Source of the DNA: Pseudobacteriovorax sp.
GTDB lineage: Bacteria > Bdellovibrionota_B > Oligoflexia > Oligoflexales > Oligoflexaceae
Reading direction: 5' to 3'
Assembly (NCBI GenBank): GCA_013215145.1
Contig: JABSRP010000033.1
Coordinates: 1 to 64,000, forward strand
DNA: 64,000 bases
Shown: in pieces, positions 26,693-35,495 of the stretch
Position numbering within the stretch: the first letter of the stretch is position 1
Layout: the number at the start of each line of letters is the position of its first letter
The notes under the pieces: generated by a model
Database searches by the model: none
What the model was told of the DNA's origin: nothing
Seen by the model: only the letters and a program-made list of their open reading frames with translations
Position numbers and translations under genes: made by a program

Positions 26693-27094
26693 ATGCCAAA
26701 ACTCCATCGCTCGATAGCTCTATTTTTCTTTAGTCTCTTATGGCTTTTCACCCAGCAAAATACTGCAAACGCCCAGGTAGTTAATACCCAAGAGCGATTT
26801 CAGGACCTATTCATCTCTGCCGGTTATGGCACAGCATTTGGGGCTTCACTTGGGGCAGCAGTTCTCCCTTTCCAGAGCAATCCAGAGAAAAACCTTAGGC
26901 TTGTAGCTATAGGGGCATCTATTGGATTTATCGCTGGAAGTGTCATGGGCAGCTACCTCATTCTAACTCCAGACAGCCCGACTACGTATACAAAAAACAA
27001 GAATTCTAGCACTAGATTTTTACTTGAACCAATTTTCAGCCATAAATCCACTATCAGCGGAGTTCAAGGCAAGTTCCTAATTGCTAGATTCTAA
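26693..27094 (+). CDS. small exported glycine-zipper-like membrane protein
   Basis: Not recognised. It has 133 residues with a signal peptide (hydrophobic 10-22, likely cleavage after TANA). Two glycine/alanine-rich hydrophobic stretches follow (AGYGTAFGASLGAAVLPF and IGASIGFIAGSVMGSYL), separated by a polar loop, the pattern of glycine-zipper proteins that oligomerise in membranes. The tail is basic and ends ...GKFLIARF. It is convergent with the AhpD-like gene (18-base gap). Confidence 0.6.
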   Translation: MPKLHRSIALFFFSLLWLFTQQNTANAQVVNTQERFQDLFISAGYGTAFGASLGAAVLPFQSNPEKNLRLVAIGASIGFIAGSVMGSYLILTPDSPTTYTKNKNSSTRFLLEPIFSHKSTISGVQGKFLIARF

Positions 27095-27112
27095 CTATCT
27101 ATGTTTTTGCCT

Positions 27113-27508
27113 CTAGTATAGCTCACTGAGTAATTGATAAGCACGCCTTAAGTGGGGAATAACGATAGTTCCCCCAACTACCGTGGCCACATTCATAGCT
27201 TCCTCAACCTCAGATCTAGCAACATCCAGCCTATAAGCCTGAATAATATGATAGTTGATACAATCGTCGCAGCGAAGACTCAAAGAAGCTACTAACCCCA
27301 TTAGCTCCTTTGTAGAGGCGTTTAGACTACCTTCCATGTAGGCGTTATGGTCAATGTTATATATTCTCTTGAGTAGTTTATTATCGGCTTCCTCGACGGC
27401 TTCATTTTGAATACTACGCGCCTCTAGAAACTCTTTGGCGATAGCACTTTTTTGGATCACCTCCTCTAAGGAGTATTTGAATGATGGCTCTCTACTCGAC
27501 TGTTTCAT
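27113..27508 (-). CDS. carboxymuconolactone decarboxylase / AhpD-like protein
   Basis: This 131-residue helical protein carries the AhpD-type redox motif Cys80-x-x-Cys83 followed by His87 (LRCDDCINYHIIQA). AhpD passes electrons to alkyl hydroperoxide reductase, while other family members are decarboxylases without the cysteines. The cysteines here favour a thiol-dependent antioxidant or disulfide role. It follows rimO by 16 bases and is probably cotranscribed. Confidence 0.8.
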   Translation of the reverse strand: MKQSSREPSFKYSLEEVIQKSAIAKEFLEARSIQNEAVEEADNKLLKRIYNIDHNAYMEGSLNASTKELMGLVASLSLRCDDCINYHIIQAYRLDVARSEVEEAMNVATVVGGTIVIPHLRRAYQLLSELY

Positions 27509-27524
27509 GATAGGTGTTTCCTTT

Positions 27525-28880
27525 TTATTGATCTGGAGCTGGCAATACAGCTGCGACTAAATCATAGTCATGAGTTTCTGAAATCAAGCAATTTTGAATC
27601 TCGCCAACCTTGTAATCACCGTCGTTTATGTAAACAATTCCATCTACTTCTGGAGCTTGTGTCATGAGTCTGCCTTCAAGCAATAAATCTGTTTCCTCAG
27701 ATACTCCAGTAACAAGAACAGGAAGGTTTTTCCCGACGAAAGACTCTAGATTTTTTTTAGAGATTTCCTTTTGAATTTCCATAATTTCGGACTGCCTCTC
27801 GGCCTTCACATCCTCATCAATTTGATCTTGCATTCGACCGGCAACCGTTCCCTCTTCTTGCGAGTAGGAAAAACAACCTAGGTGCTCAAATTTCATTTCT
27901 TCTACAAAATCTCGTAATTCCATAAAGTCTTCTCTGGACTCCCCTGGAAAACCAACCATGACCGAAGTTCGAATAGCAATCTCTGGTATTCTACTCCGTA
28001 GCTTAGCGACGGTATTACGAATCTCAATCGAAGTTACGTCTCGATTCATTTTGGTGAGGATCCGATTACTGGCATGCTGAACAGGGATATCTAAGTACTT
28101 AACTATCTTTGGGTTACTAGCAAAAAACTCGATAAACTCCTCGCTGATATTCTCTGGATAAACATAAAGTAAGCGAATCCAACGAAGACCATCGATATCC
28201 ACGAGCGCTTTCAAGAGAGGAAGCAAATCGGAGCTTCCCCAATCCCGGCCGTATGCTGCAAGATCTTGGGCGATTAAGTTAATCTCCACAACTCCTTCAG
28301 CAACTAAAGACTTAACTTCAGATACCACCGAGGGAATGGGCCGAGATCTCAATTGGCCGCGAATTGCCGGAATAATGCAGAAAGCACAGTTATGCTGACA
28401 ACCTTCTGCAACTTTAACGTAAGCCGACCATTTTGAGAGAGTATTTTTCTTCGGAAGAGATCCATCGTAGAGGTAGTGAGTTCGTTTTGCTTTTACCGTC
28501 CCAGGCTCCAATGAATCCTCTAAAAATTCACCGACTTTTGGAAACTCGTCCGTGCCAACAAACAGATCGACTTCTGGTAAGCCTGGGACCAATTGCCCCT
28601 TATATCGCTGAGTCAAGCAACCGGCAACAACCAGCTTCATAGACGGATTGTCAGACTTGTATTGGGCCATTTCCAAAATGGTGTTGACACTTTCTTCTTT
28701 GGCGGGTCCAATAAACCCGCAAGTGTTGATAATTATGGCATCTGCACTTTCAGGCTCTGATGTAACAGCCCAGTTTTTAAGAGCTAGAGTACCCAACATC
28801 ACTTCCGAATCTGCACGATTGCGCGCGCAGCCGAGGGACACTAAGTGAACTTTTCGCTGAACAGAATCTGTTACAACCAT
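27525..28880 (-). CDS. rimO: ribosomal protein S12 methylthiotransferase RimO
   Basis: This radical-SAM enzyme adds a methylthio group to an Asp of ribosomal protein S12. The UPF0004 domain contributes Cys18, Cys54 and Cys88 to one iron-sulfur cluster. The radical-SAM motif is Cys161-x3-Cys165-x2-Cys168 (EGCQHNCAFCIIP). A TRAM domain closes the protein (about 380-445). Start VHLVSLGCARNRADSE favours RimO over MiaB. At 451 residues the length is typical. Confidence 0.93.
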   Translation of the reverse strand: MVVTDSVQRKVHLVSLGCARNRADSEVMLGTLALKNWAVTSEPESADAIIINTCGFIGPAKEESVNTILEMAQYKSDNPSMKLVVAGCLTQRYKGQLVPGLPEVDLFVGTDEFPKVGEFLEDSLEPGTVKAKRTHYLYDGSLPKKNTLSKWSAYVKVAEGCQHNCAFCIIPAIRGQLRSRPIPSVVSEVKSLVAEGVVEINLIAQDLAAYGRDWGSSDLLPLLKALVDIDGLRWIRLLYVYPENISEEFIEFFASNPKIVKYLDIPVQHASNRILTKMNRDVTSIEIRNTVAKLRSRIPEIAIRTSVMVGFPGESREDFMELRDFVEEMKFEHLGCFSYSQEEGTVAGRMQDQIDEDVKAERQSEIMEIQKEISKKNLESFVGKNLPVLVTGVSEETDLLLEGRLMTQAPEVDGIVYINDGDYKVGEIQNCLISETHDYDLVAAVLPAPDQ

Positions 28881-28990
28881 TTAGGAGCTCCAAATATATT
28901 CGTGTGTTGCGGTATTAAATGCAGCCAAGTAGGCCAAAAAGTAAGGTCGTTCTTCATAGCAAATTACATCTAACAAGACAAGGAGATTTC

Positions 28991-29899
28991 ATGGAAGGCA
29001 TCATTTCGGTCAACGGAGCCATCACCCCTGCTCTAGAGGCTAAAATTGGAGTGACTGATCGGGGCCTACTCTTCGGTGATAATATCTTTGAGGTATTTGC
29101 TGGGTTTGGCAATAAAATTCTCGATCTAACCGATCACTTAGAACGCCTAAGGACTTCCGCCGAGATTCATGGGATCCCTATCCCCTGGACCAACGAAGAA
29201 CTACAATTCGAAATGGAAAGCCTTTTAGAACAAACAAGCTTTTCCAAGTCATATATCCGGCTTGCTATCACACGTGGCTTTGGTTTTGGTCTAAGCACAG
29301 ACCCGTCAATGAAGCCTAATAAGATTATTTACTGCTTACCTGCGAAAATTGAAGACGAATCGATTTATACCAAGGGGCTTAGACTAAAGAAGAAGAAATC
29401 ATCAATCAATGAAACTGGCAAAGTAGCAAAAACAGGAAACTACATTAGATCCATAACAGCATTAGCTGAAGCGAAATCAACAGGGTATGATGATGTACTT
29501 TGGACCAATGCCAACCAAGAAATCACTGAAGCATCGACGTCAAATATCTTTTTGATCGGTAGAGAGGGAGACCTGGTAGAAATTGCTACTCCTACGGAAC
29601 GCAGCGGTCTATTGCTAGGGATTACCAGAAAGCGAATCATCACCCTTTTAACTAATGCTAGCATTAACGTTACAGAAAGACTGATTTCAGAAGATGAAAT
29701 CCCAAGGTTTGACGAGGGATTCTTATGCTCTACCGTAAGAGGTTTAGTACCACTGGCAGAAATCGACGGACATAGACTTCACAGCACACGTAGCGCTGCA
29801 GTTTTCCACCATATTGAAAGGCTTTATATGACTTGGGTAGAAACTGAGGTAGGGTACAGGGTCCATTGGAATACAGGAAAGAGGATCGAAGAAGTGTAA
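28991..29899 (+). CDS. class IV PLP aminotransferase (PabC/IlvE-like)
   Basis: The ATG at 28991 is chosen because AAGGAG lies eight bases upstream. The 302-residue fold-type IV enzyme has VTDRGLLFGDNIFEVF near the start, the PLP lysine in VAKTGNYIRS, and EITEASTSNIFLI. Family members are branched-chain aminotransferase, D-amino-acid aminotransferase and 4-amino-4-deoxychorismate lyase. The short size and lone setting slightly favour the lyase (folate pathway). It is convergent with fliW with a four-base gap, and its terminator runs into the fliW 3' end. Confidence 0.82.
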   Translation: MEGIISVNGAITPALEAKIGVTDRGLLFGDNIFEVFAGFGNKILDLTDHLERLRTSAEIHGIPIPWTNEELQFEMESLLEQTSFSKSYIRLAITRGFGFGLSTDPSMKPNKIIYCLPAKIEDESIYTKGLRLKKKKSSINETGKVAKTGNYIRSITALAEAKSTGYDDVLWTNANQEITEASTSNIFLIGREGDLVEIATPTERSGLLLGITRKRIITLLTNASINVTERLISEDEIPRFDEGFLCSTVRGLVPLAEIDGHRLHSTRSAAVFHHIERLYMTWVETEVGYRVHWNTGKRIEEV

Positions 29900-29924
29900 A
29901 ATTTCAACCTTCTTCAACTTTTTT
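29888..29924 (+). terminator. terminator of the class IV aminotransferase gene
   Basis: GAAGAAG (29888-29894) pairs with CTTCTTC (29909-29915) around a 14-base loop, followed by CTTTTTT (29918-29924). The left arm holds the last codons of the plus-strand gene. The right arm and T-run lie inside the 3' end of fliW. Confidence 0.5.
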
Positions 29925-30425
29925 ATGCTCTGAGGCCCCTTGCCCCTCAAGAGCAGCTTTTAACTCCTCATTTTCCAAAGAATCCGAGCGTTTTTTGACC
30001 TCTTCCATCACATTGTGGCGAGTCGTGTACTCCGAATTGTTGAGAATCACCTGTCGCCCCTTCCGATTTTTAAGGTTAAACACCAATGGAGCTTTTAGGT
30101 TTGCTGTCATTTTTTGTGGGTCGCTTGGCATCGTAATGATTACTGATATAACAGCATCCTCTTCTTCTTCTAAACCCAAGTCTGATACTTCCGCCTCATT
30201 AACTTCGACAGTGTAGCCAGGCCGGAAAAGCAATGGGTTGATCAAGACAAATGCGATGGCACCATCGTCTAGGGACTGAAGCCATTTGAAGGGCGAATTC
30301 TTATCGTGATCCAAGAGGACATACTTTTTGAGTTCTGGAAAACCAATTAGACCCGATGGTAATTCAACGACATCTTCCTCTTTTACTTCTATTTCGTTGA
30401 ACCTTGTTGTTTTAACTTTAATCAC
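29904..30425 (-). CDS. fliW: flagellar assembly factor FliW
   Basis: FliW binds flagellin and, when freed by flagellin export, binds CsrA and lifts its repression of flagellin translation. The 173-residue protein carries LPSGLIGFPELKKYVLLD, SPFKWLQSLDDGAIAFVLINP and LKAPLVFNLKNRKGRQVIL, the family's conserved blocks. About 25 extra residues at the C-terminus are charged. The start is GTG. It follows csrA by 73 bases at the end of the flagellar operon, a csrA-fliW pairing known from many flagellated bacteria. Confidence 0.95.
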   Translation of the reverse strand: MIKVKTTRFNEIEVKEEDVVELPSGLIGFPELKKYVLLDHDKNSPFKWLQSLDDGAIAFVLINPLLFRPGYTVEVNEAEVSDLGLEEEEDAVISVIITMPSDPQKMTANLKAPLVFNLKNRKGRQVILNNSEYTTRHNVMEEVKKRSDSLENEELKAALEGQGASEHKKVEEG

Positions 30426-30498
30426 TCTTGGTTCCCCATGCGCAACGTTGTTTTATATAAGTTTATCTTATTAGCCAGGTTGGTATCAACTGCTACCT

Positions 30499-30789
30499 CT
30501 AAGTCCCCTTTTTTCCCCCTCTAACCTGCCTTTTGAGTTTTGCCGAAGGCAGTTCGTCACTAGATTTTTCTAGAATCTCGGATGCAGAGTCCACTTGCCC
30601 AAGATCAATGTCTGATGCCTGTCGGTTTTCATCCTGGATTCGTTGGTAAACTTCTTCTCGATGGACCACCGTGCTCGGAGACGCCTTAATACCAAGCCGA
30701 ACTTGTTTTCCCTTTACTTGCATGACGATGATTTTTACATCATCACCGATTGCGATACCTTCACCTACTTTTCTAGTCAATACAAGCAA
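30499..30789 (-). CDS. csrA: carbon storage/translational regulator CsrA
   Basis: This dimeric RNA-binding protein recognises GGA in hairpin loops and blocks ribosome binding. The 1-50 core is standard ([20 protein letters not shown], then [19 protein letters not shown]). About 35 residues beyond the usual 60 form a polar, lysine-ended tail. The start is TTG behind GGGAGG. Placement between flgL and fliW implies flagellin control by the CsrA/FliW switch. Confidence 0.96.
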   Translation of the reverse strand: MLVLTRKVGEGIAIGDDVKIIVMQVKGKQVRLGIKASPSTVVHREEVYQRIQDENRQASDIDLGQVDSASEILEKSSDELPSAKLKRQVRGGKKGT

Positions 30790-30822
30790 CCCAAAACCCT
30801 CCCTGGTTATAGGTATTTAAAT

Positions 30823-31722
30823 TCATTGCATAAAGTTGAGCAATGACGGCTGAAGTAGTTTATTGGAGGCCATCAATGTACTTTGTAAAATATCTTCTGT
30901 TTTTTTGAAGTTCGAAATGGCTTCGAAGGTATCCGAATCTTCAATAGTGGAAATTTCCTGATTGGTTAGCTCATCAGAAATTTCTAAACGGCGTAGCGTG
31001 TTATCGATACCACTATGAATACCACCTAATATTGCTTGTGCATTTGTAACTTTTTCCATTTGCAGATCAAGTTCATCCATAGCTTTACGAATCATTTGTA
31101 TATTATCATCCAAAAGGCCTTCTTCGAAAATCTTCAGAGTTTGTACCATCCCAAATCGCCCCGCACCTCTTTCGCTAGCGGAGGGTTCAAAGAGTTCTCG
31201 CGCTTGGATATTTATTTTGCGAAACACACCGCGATCCACCTGCAGAAAGATGACACCATCATCACCCAAAAAGTTTCCGTCGTGGCTTACAGGAGGTGTT
31301 TGAGTGCGAAATCCACCAAAAACGTATCGATTGTTATACTGTGTATTAGCTAGACCAACCACGCCATCGATAATTTCACCTATTTCTTCCCCAGCAGCTT
31401 TTCGGCTATCTTCCGCGTAGGTTCCATTTGCCAGAGAGATCGATAATTCTTTAGCCCTAATCAAGAAGTCACTAATTCCCTGAAGGGATGATTCCGTTCT
31501 CTCAATATAACCCTTGGTAAACTCAATATTTTTTTTGTACTGTCCAATATCGCTAAGGGCCGCACGATTCTTGATCACTCTTCCCAAGCCAACAGGATCA
31601 TCTGATACGCGATTGATCCGTTTTTGGGTAGTAAGTTCGACCATTTTACCAGTATTTGAAGCTTTGGCTTGATTGACCCGATTTTCAGAAAGCCTAAATC
31701 TTTGATTATCAGAAACCCTCAT
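30823..31722 (-). CDS. flgL: flagellar hook-filament junction protein FlgL
   Basis: This flagellin-like protein caps the hook before filament growth (HAP3). The N-terminal coiled-coil RVSDNQRFRLSENRVNQAK, the conserved RINRVSDDPVGLGRVIKNR and the C-terminal helix SNFKKTEDILQSTLMASNKLL match. At 299 residues it is typical. It follows flgK by 15 bases. Confidence 0.93.
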   Translation of the reverse strand: MRVSDNQRFRLSENRVNQAKASNTGKMVELTTQKRINRVSDDPVGLGRVIKNRAALSDIGQYKKNIEFTKGYIERTESSLQGISDFLIRAKELSISLANGTYAEDSRKAAGEEIGEIIDGVVGLANTQYNNRYVFGGFRTQTPPVSHDGNFLGDDGVIFLQVDRGVFRKINIQARELFEPSASERGAGRFGMVQTLKIFEEGLLDDNIQMIRKAMDELDLQMEKVTNAQAILGGIHSGIDNTLRRLEISDELTNQEISTIEDSDTFEAISNFKKTEDILQSTLMASNKLLQPSLLNFMQ

Positions 31723-31737
31723 TTACCTACCTGTACC

Positions 31738-33165
31738 CTAACGCTTCAATGAAAGTAGTGTGTCGAACATCTCGTCTACCGTAGTTATAACACGGGAAGA
31801 GGCGGTATAGTTTGCCTGCCATTTCATAAGGTTAATCGCCTCCTCATCCATAGAAACGCCCTTTAATGAATCATGCCTAGAGATCAGATCGTTGTTCAAA
31901 GCGGTATCAGCCTCAAGTACGTGTTCGGCTCGAACGAGCTCTAATCCAAACAAACCGACAGTATTCGCATAATGCTCATTAAATGTCTCGTCGCCTCCGC
32001 TCATCATCCTTCGTTCTTTCAAACGAAGCATCTCATTAACAATCACATTGTCACCAGGGGCACTAGGTGAAACCGCAGCAGAAATCGCAGCAACGTCTTC
32101 GCGAATAAAACTATCGATATCTAAAGATTCGGCAGCGATATCGAGCCGATCCGATACCTGAAAAAAATCTCTGCCAGTTGATTCTTTGAAGCTAGCGATA
32201 CCAAAGCCTTTCCTATGCAGGGCATTAAAAGAATGACCCAAGACAAAGGCAGTTTCGTTATTCTTTCTAATTAGCGCAGGTAAAACCTTATCTCTTACCT
32301 CTAGCAGCCCAGCAATCCGGCCCTTTTTTATCGCATCATTAATCACTACAGGCCGATCTGCAGAACCGTAGTTAATCATCACCTCAGACATTCCATCGGG
32401 GTCTGAAACATCCTTTCTAATTTGCATCGAGGCATGATGTCCGCGATCTACTAGAAGAGTTTCCTTAGGACCTCTAACGACCACCATCCCCTGATCGCCT
32501 CGATAGTAGTTTATATCCAACTTTTCTGTTAATTGCCGCAAAAGCAGGTCCTGTTTATCTAATAGATCACTTGCTTCTTTCTCATTTCCAGTTTCCATCG
32601 TTTTTATGGCAATATTTAACGACGCTATACTAGCCAGCGCTGCGGAAACCTCCTTAGCCTCACCTTCCAGCCGATCGTTTATATCGAGCCTGTGCCGTTT
32701 CAAAGACATATCTACCCTTTTAAGAGTATTCGTTAGACTTTCAGCACTTTCCTTGACGTTTGTTCTAACAATTAATTCCTCTGGAAAATTTGATAGATCT
32801 TGCAGAGCGCTAAAGAAGTCGTTGATTTCTTCGGAAACACTTGCATTTAACTGAGGGCTATAGACTTCTTCGACGGGACGCATGACTTCCGCCATAGCCG
32901 AACTACGCCCCATATCTTGATTAGAAAGATTTAGTTGCTTTTCAAGAAATTGGTCGTGGGCTCGTGTGATGTTCTTTACAAACACCCCGTTACCAATCAA
33001 TACGTTTCTAGTTTCCAGTGGTGTTCTTTGTTCTAGATTAATTCGTTGCCGGGAGAAGCCTTCAGTATTGGCATTAGCAATATTATGACCCGCCGTGTCA
33101 ACACCTTGCCTTGTTGCATAGAGAGATTCAGCACCTATATTGAGCGTATGCTTTAATCCACCCAT
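31738..33165 (-). CDS. flgK: flagellar hook-associated protein FlgK
   Basis: HAP1 joins hook and filament. The rod/hook N-terminal motif LYATRQGVDTAGHNIANANTEG... and the C-terminal SMDEEAINLMKWQANYTASSRVITTVDEMFDTLLSL are both clear. At 475 residues it is rather short for FlgK, so the surface-exposed middle is reduced. It lies seven bases after flgN, its chaperone gene. Confidence 0.95.
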   Translation of the reverse strand: MGGLKHTLNIGAESLYATRQGVDTAGHNIANANTEGFSRQRINLEQRTPLETRNVLIGNGVFVKNITRAHDQFLEKQLNLSNQDMGRSSAMAEVMRPVEEVYSPQLNASVSEEINDFFSALQDLSNFPEELIVRTNVKESAESLTNTLKRVDMSLKRHRLDINDRLEGEAKEVSAALASIASLNIAIKTMETGNEKEASDLLDKQDLLLRQLTEKLDINYYRGDQGMVVVRGPKETLLVDRGHHASMQIRKDVSDPDGMSEVMINYGSADRPVVINDAIKKGRIAGLLEVRDKVLPALIRKNNETAFVLGHSFNALHRKGFGIASFKESTGRDFFQVSDRLDIAAESLDIDSFIREDVAAISAAVSPSAPGDNVIVNEMLRLKERRMMSGGDETFNEHYANTVGLFGLELVRAEHVLEADTALNNDLISRHDSLKGVSMDEEAINLMKWQANYTASSRVITTVDEMFDTLLSLKR

Positions 33166-33172
33166 GTTCCCA

Positions 33173-33748
33173 CTATGTTTTAATGGTTAGCGTTGAGGTA
33201 GCCACCTGGTCTTTAGGAAGACCCTTTGCTCCGTAAGTCGCCTGAGACTCGCTGATAATTCCTTGCCAAAATCGGTAAGTCTCACGATGGTGATTTAAAA
33301 GCTTCTCAATTAGATATTTATTAGCTTCGATCTTAATCTGACAGTTCTCATATGCTACTTTAAATCTCTGAAATACCTCTTTTGTCTTCTTCCATTCGTG
33401 AAAAAACAGCTTTTCTTCAAATAGATTCTCAGATTTAGTATTTTGAAGCTCGAACTCTTCTTGCCAAAGTTCTGTAAGCCCAAGAGGTGATTCACCTATC
33501 ATCCCTTGAGATCTGAGGTATTCGACAAGTTTTTGAAAGGCAAGCGTAAGCTGCAGTGATCGGCTACGGGAGTCTGCCTCCACCTCTAGTTTCCGCTCAA
33601 GAGCTTGCTCTACCAGATTAATATCGCTTGCCTCGATAGCTTTTTTTTCTTCTTCGATAACCGTCAGTAGATCATCAAGAGAACTGTTGACATCGATTAC
33701 GGCGTCCTGAGACTCCAAAACAAGTTGTATCAATGACTCATTGACCAA
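33173..33748 (-). CDS. flgN: FlgN-like flagellar export chaperone
   Basis: This 191-residue, nearly all-helical protein is the expected chaperone for FlgK and FlgL. Identity rests on the long N-terminal helices (LIQLVLESQDAVIDVNSSLDDLLTVIEEEKKAI), the central coiled coil and its place between flgM and flgK. Sequence conservation in FlgN is low. The start is TTG, one base after the flgM stop, with AGAGGT inside the flgM end. Confidence 0.75.
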   Translation of the reverse strand: MVNESLIQLVLESQDAVIDVNSSLDDLLTVIEEEKKAIEASDINLVEQALERKLEVEADSRSRSLQLTLAFQKLVEYLRSQGMIGESPLGLTELWQEEFELQNTKSENLFEEKLFFHEWKKTKEVFQRFKVAYENCQIKIEANKYLIEKLLNHHRETYRFWQGIISESQATYGAKGLPKDQVATSTLTIKT

Positions 33749-33749
33749 A

Positions 33750-34091
33750 TTATACCTCTGACTTACTAGCCAAACTGTCTTTTATCGCCTCCATCATCAT
33801 CCCATCAGCAATTTTCCCTGGCTCAATTTGGTAAGTACCATTAGCGATTCTCGCCTTGATATCTGCTACCCGGTCTTCTCGAATTGGCGATGTGGATCGG
33901 GCGATATCTAGAGCTTTTTCCTGAGCCTTCATAAGTTGTTGCGCTTCTGGTGAAAGACTCACATCAAAGTTCTTACCTATTCGCTGAGAGGATTTTGTAT
34001 CATTATCCGATGGTATATTGATTTCTCGATTTTTAGTATCGAGTGTTCTCTGCAAATCTGTCTGACCAGGTCCAATCGGTTTAGTATCCAT
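33750..34091 (-). CDS. flgM: anti-sigma-28 factor FlgM
   Basis: This 113-residue protein has a disordered N-terminus and the C-terminal sigma-28-binding helices with RVADIKARIANGTYQIEPGKIADGMM, the family hallmark. FlgM holds FliA until the hook is complete and FlgM is exported. AAGGAGG precedes the ATG. No fliA gene lies in the window, but FlgM predicts one in the genome. Confidence 0.9.
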   Translation of the reverse strand: MDTKPIGPGQTDLQRTLDTKNREINIPSDNDTKSSQRIGKNFDVSLSPEAQQLMKAQEKALDIARSTSPIREDRVADIKARIANGTYQIEPGKIADGMMMEAIKDSLASKSEV

Positions 34092-34106
34092 GGAATCCTC
34101 CTTGGT

Positions 34107-34487
34107 TTAATATTTGGGAACCATATACTTTGACAGTCCCAGTGATCGCTGATCGACTTGAAGGGATCGTTGGACTGGTTGGTTCAACCCCCTCAGATGA
34201 TTTTCGATCGCATCCGCGAGACCTGTGGACCTCTGGTGAGCCATGCTTTTTGCGTATTCAGTGTCAAGCATACTTCGAAAAATTTCTTCACCATTGCCGC
34301 CACTGATAAACTCACTCCTTGGAACAGAGTCACGCATTGATTTTAACACAATTCCGAGGAAAATGGATTCAAACTCAGCAGATAATTCGCTAATTTCATC
34401 TAGCCTCTCTGCATTATTGATATTTTCCTTAGTTTGCTCATCGGTAGAAAGGTCATACTTCGCATTAGTTCTAGACAAAATTTCCAA
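34107..34487 (-). CDS. flgJ: FlgJ-type rod-binding protein (no muramidase domain)
   Basis: These 126 residues match only the N-terminal rod-capping domain of FlgJ (LSAEFESIFLGIVLKSMRDSVP, then FRSMLDTEYAKSMAHQRSTGLADAI). The peptidoglycan-cutting C-terminal domain of the enterobacterial protein is absent, as is common outside the gamma- and betaproteobacteria. A separate lytic enzyme must open the wall for the rod. Confidence 0.88.
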   Translation of the reverse strand: MEILSRTNAKYDLSTDEQTKENINNAERLDEISELSAEFESIFLGIVLKSMRDSVPRSEFISGGNGEEIFRSMLDTEYAKSMAHQRSTGLADAIENHLRGLNQPVQRSLQVDQRSLGLSKYMVPKY

Positions 34488-34496
34488 ATCTGCCTC

Positions 34497-35495
34497 CTAT
34501 AGGTACTTTAAATCCGCTTGCAGCGCTCCTGCGGCATGAATTGCCTGCAGGATACTAATGAGATCAGAGGAGTTTGCTCCCATAGAATTTAGGCTTTTGA
34601 TTAAACCGTTTACGGTATTCCCGTCCAAAGGCATGACGCTATCACGCCCAGGTTTTGGGTCCGTGACTTCTATGCTTAGCCCATTGTGAGACAAAACTAT
34701 GGGTGAAATTTTTACATCCCCACCCATAACTACCGTTCCGGTCCTCTCATTCAAAACAACCGTAGCTTTTCGATCCACGACAATCTTGATACCTTCCACT
34801 TTTGAAATAAAGTTCACTGTGTCGCTTAGATACTTATCTGGAATCCTAACCCTTACCAAGCTAGAGTCTACAGCCTGCGCCAAGAAACGCTTGAACGCCT
34901 GGTTTATTCCCACAGAAAGCCGATTAGCTGTTGTAAAATCCGATTTTTTTAATACGAAATCCAAGTAACCATTTTTTTGAATGCTAGGAACGAAATCTCT
35001 TTCCACCTGACCTCCGTTGGGAATAGTAGCAACAGTAAGCGACTGAGCCCCGATACCGTTGGCCTGAGCAACAACAACAGCCCCACGAGCTACCGCGTAT
35101 GCATTGCCGTCCCCAGCTTTTAATGGCGTGATCAGCAGGGTACCACCTGCTAAACTTGTTGCATCACCGACAATAGAAAGCTTAACGTCAATCTCGTCAC
35201 CGTTTCTGGCAAATGCGGGCAATTTGGCGGTAACAACAACAACAGCGGTAGATTGGGTTATAATTTGGTCGTCGTTTAAAGCCATTCCCAATCGACTCAT
35301 AAGCTTTTTTACGGCCCTATTTGTAGAGATGGAAGCTGGAGTATCGCCTGTCGCGTTCAAACCAATGACAAGACCTAATCCCATTAATTCATTCGTTCGA
35401 TTACCTTTTATGTTTGCAAGATCTTTGACTTTTGTACTTTGACTGTAAAGTGAAGTAGTGGAGAAAAGAAAAAACCAAATTATAATTCGAGTCAT
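34497..35495 (-). CDS. flgI: flagellar P-ring protein FlgI
   Basis: FlgI forms the periplasmic bushing around the rod in peptidoglycan. It has a signal peptide (MTRIIIWFFLFSTTSLYSQS), then the conserved VKDLANIKGNRTNELMGLGLVIGLNATGD and, near the C-terminus, ERTGTVVMGGDVKISPIVLSHNGLSIEV. At 332 residues it is slightly short. Its ATG shares one base with the flgH stop (TAATG). Confidence 0.95.
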   Translation of the reverse strand: MTRIIIWFFLFSTTSLYSQSTKVKDLANIKGNRTNELMGLGLVIGLNATGDTPASISTNRAVKKLMSRLGMALNDDQIITQSTAVVVVTAKLPAFARNGDEIDVKLSIVGDATSLAGGTLLITPLKAGDGNAYAVARGAVVVAQANGIGAQSLTVATIPNGGQVERDFVPSIQKNGYLDFVLKKSDFTTANRLSVGINQAFKRFLAQAVDSSLVRVRIPDKYLSDTVNFISKVEGIKIVVDRKATVVLNERTGTVVMGGDVKISPIVLSHNGLSIEVTDPKPGRDSVMPLDGNTVNGLIKSLNSMGANSSDLISILQAIHAAGALQADLKYL